From a virus, in IMG/VR virus record IMGVR_UViG_3300031705_000001, positions 85,990 to 149,989 of that record: a stretch of DNA of 64,000 bases. The stretch is one strand, 5' to 3'. Position numbers and translations under genes: made by a program. Position 1 is the first letter of the stretch; the number at the start of each line of letters is the position of its first letter. The notes under the pieces are model-generated. The model did not search any database, was not told the origin of the DNA, and saw only the letters and a list, made by a program, of their open reading frames with translations. Below are positions 63,633-64,000 of the stretch, piece after piece.

Positions 63633-64000
63633 ATGGAAAATCAAGGAGAAGCTAGCAATACAGGAGCATCTGCTGATGCAAATATGGGAACTGAGGTAAC
63701 CGATTCATCGGCAAGTGCTGGAATTAACGCAAGTGCAGAAGCAAACGCTAATATAGAAAACGAAGAAACTATCGGTGATGTAACATTAACACAAGAAGCA
63801 CATGCAGAAGTTGAAGCACATGCAGAAGCAGAATCATCTGCAGGATTTGATGGTAAAAATGCAACCGTTGATGCTCACGCAGAAGTTGGAGTATCGGCAG
63901 AAGTTGGAGTATCTAATACAGTAGAATCTGGTGGTGTAACTAATACAACTGAAGCTCATGTTGGAGCAGACGCTGATGCATATGTTGGAGCAAGTGGACA
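63633..64000 (+). CDS. Repetitive Ala/Glu/Val-rich protein, 3'-truncated by the window edge
   Basis: Open to the right edge (122 codons seen). MENQGEASNTGASADANMGTE... then short repeats of AHAEVEAHAEAE, AEVGVSAEVGVS and AHVGADADAYVGASG type. The low-complexity acidic composition suggests an extended or fibrous virion protein. Late promoter and leader aatcaattATG support a late gene. No family can be named. Confidence 0.6.
   Translation, partial: MENQGEASNTGASADANMGTEVTDSSASAGINASAEANANIENEETIGDVTLTQEAHAEVEAHAEAESSAGFDGKNATVDAHAEVGVSAEVGVSNTVESGGVTNTTEAHVGADADAYVGASG

Noticed and set aside
1-64000. CRISPR arrays, insertion sequences, integrase or attachment sites
   Set aside because: No regularly spaced repeats, transposase or recombinase motifs were seen; the content is that of a lytic T4-type phage.

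Overview
The window is part of the genome of a large T4-type myovirus, almost certainly infecting a Bacteroidota (probably flavobacterial) host. The T4 signature is direct: homologues of gp43, gp45, gp44, gp41, UvsX, gp46/47, RNase H, gp55, gp33, gp4, gp15, gp20, gp21/22, gp23, gp16, gp17, gp18, gp19 and a tape measure are recognisable by motif and order. The host inference rests on the strong A+T bias, A-rich leaders without Shine-Dalgarno sequences (typically ...aacaattATG), and early promoters whose -7 region reads TATATTAG/TATATTTAC, close to the Bacteroidota TAnnTTTG type. All genes but one lie on the + strand. No integrase, CRISPR or insertion sequence was seen.

Layout. 1-5276: a cut SGNH-hydrolase-like gene, then a tight cluster (two related large proteins, LOG-family hydrolase, PLP-fold enzyme, dUTPase-like protein) that I read as a candidate DNA base-modification cassette. 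5277-12978: the replicative DNA polymerase split into two genes about 5 kb apart, with class I ribonucleotide reductase, three small proteins bearing a capsid-targeting-like N-terminus, and the sliding clamp between the halves. 13-19.4 kb: UvsX, gp41 helicase, gp33-like coactivator, gp47/gp46. 19.4-30.6 kb: tail terminator, gp55 sigma factor, gp4, portal, protease-scaffold fusion, major capsid protein and internal-protein candidates. 30.6-34.7 kb: the one minus-strand gene, gp44, RNase H, a candidate gp62. 34.7-48.0 kb: neck-like protein, small and large terminase, sheath, tube, tail chaperone with a probable +1 frameshift, tape measure. 48-58.6 kb: many small early-type genes, a GMP-kinase-like protein, nucleases, RNA ligase, a P-loop kinase and an ECF-type sigma factor.

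58.9-62.5 kb is the most unusual part: an RNA-gene island with 14 canonical tRNAs (none encodes CCA) interleaved with structured RNA. It holds a circularly permuted tRNA-Leu gene (3' half upstream of 5' half, with perfectly complementary acceptor strands), a full tRNA fold whose anticodon loop is replaced by an 8-bp helix capped by GCAA, a 60-nt D-armless tRNA-like RNA, a roughly 650-nt structured non-coding RNA, and several small RNAs closed by long terminal helices. The transcription units carry a boxA-like leader, and a 13-nt leader segment is perfectly complementary to the trailer at the end of the island. The phage also encodes an RNA ligase and a P-loop kinase, which could supply RNA joining or repair.

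Regulation looks like a cascade: early promoters (conserved block of about 75 bp), an ECF-type sigma gene behind one of them, and late promoters with the core GATATATAA before most structural genes, presumably read by the gp55-gp33-clamp system. Downstream of the RNA island are a GT25-type glycosyltransferase, a holin-like membrane protein and the start of a repetitive Ala/Glu-rich gene cut by the right edge.
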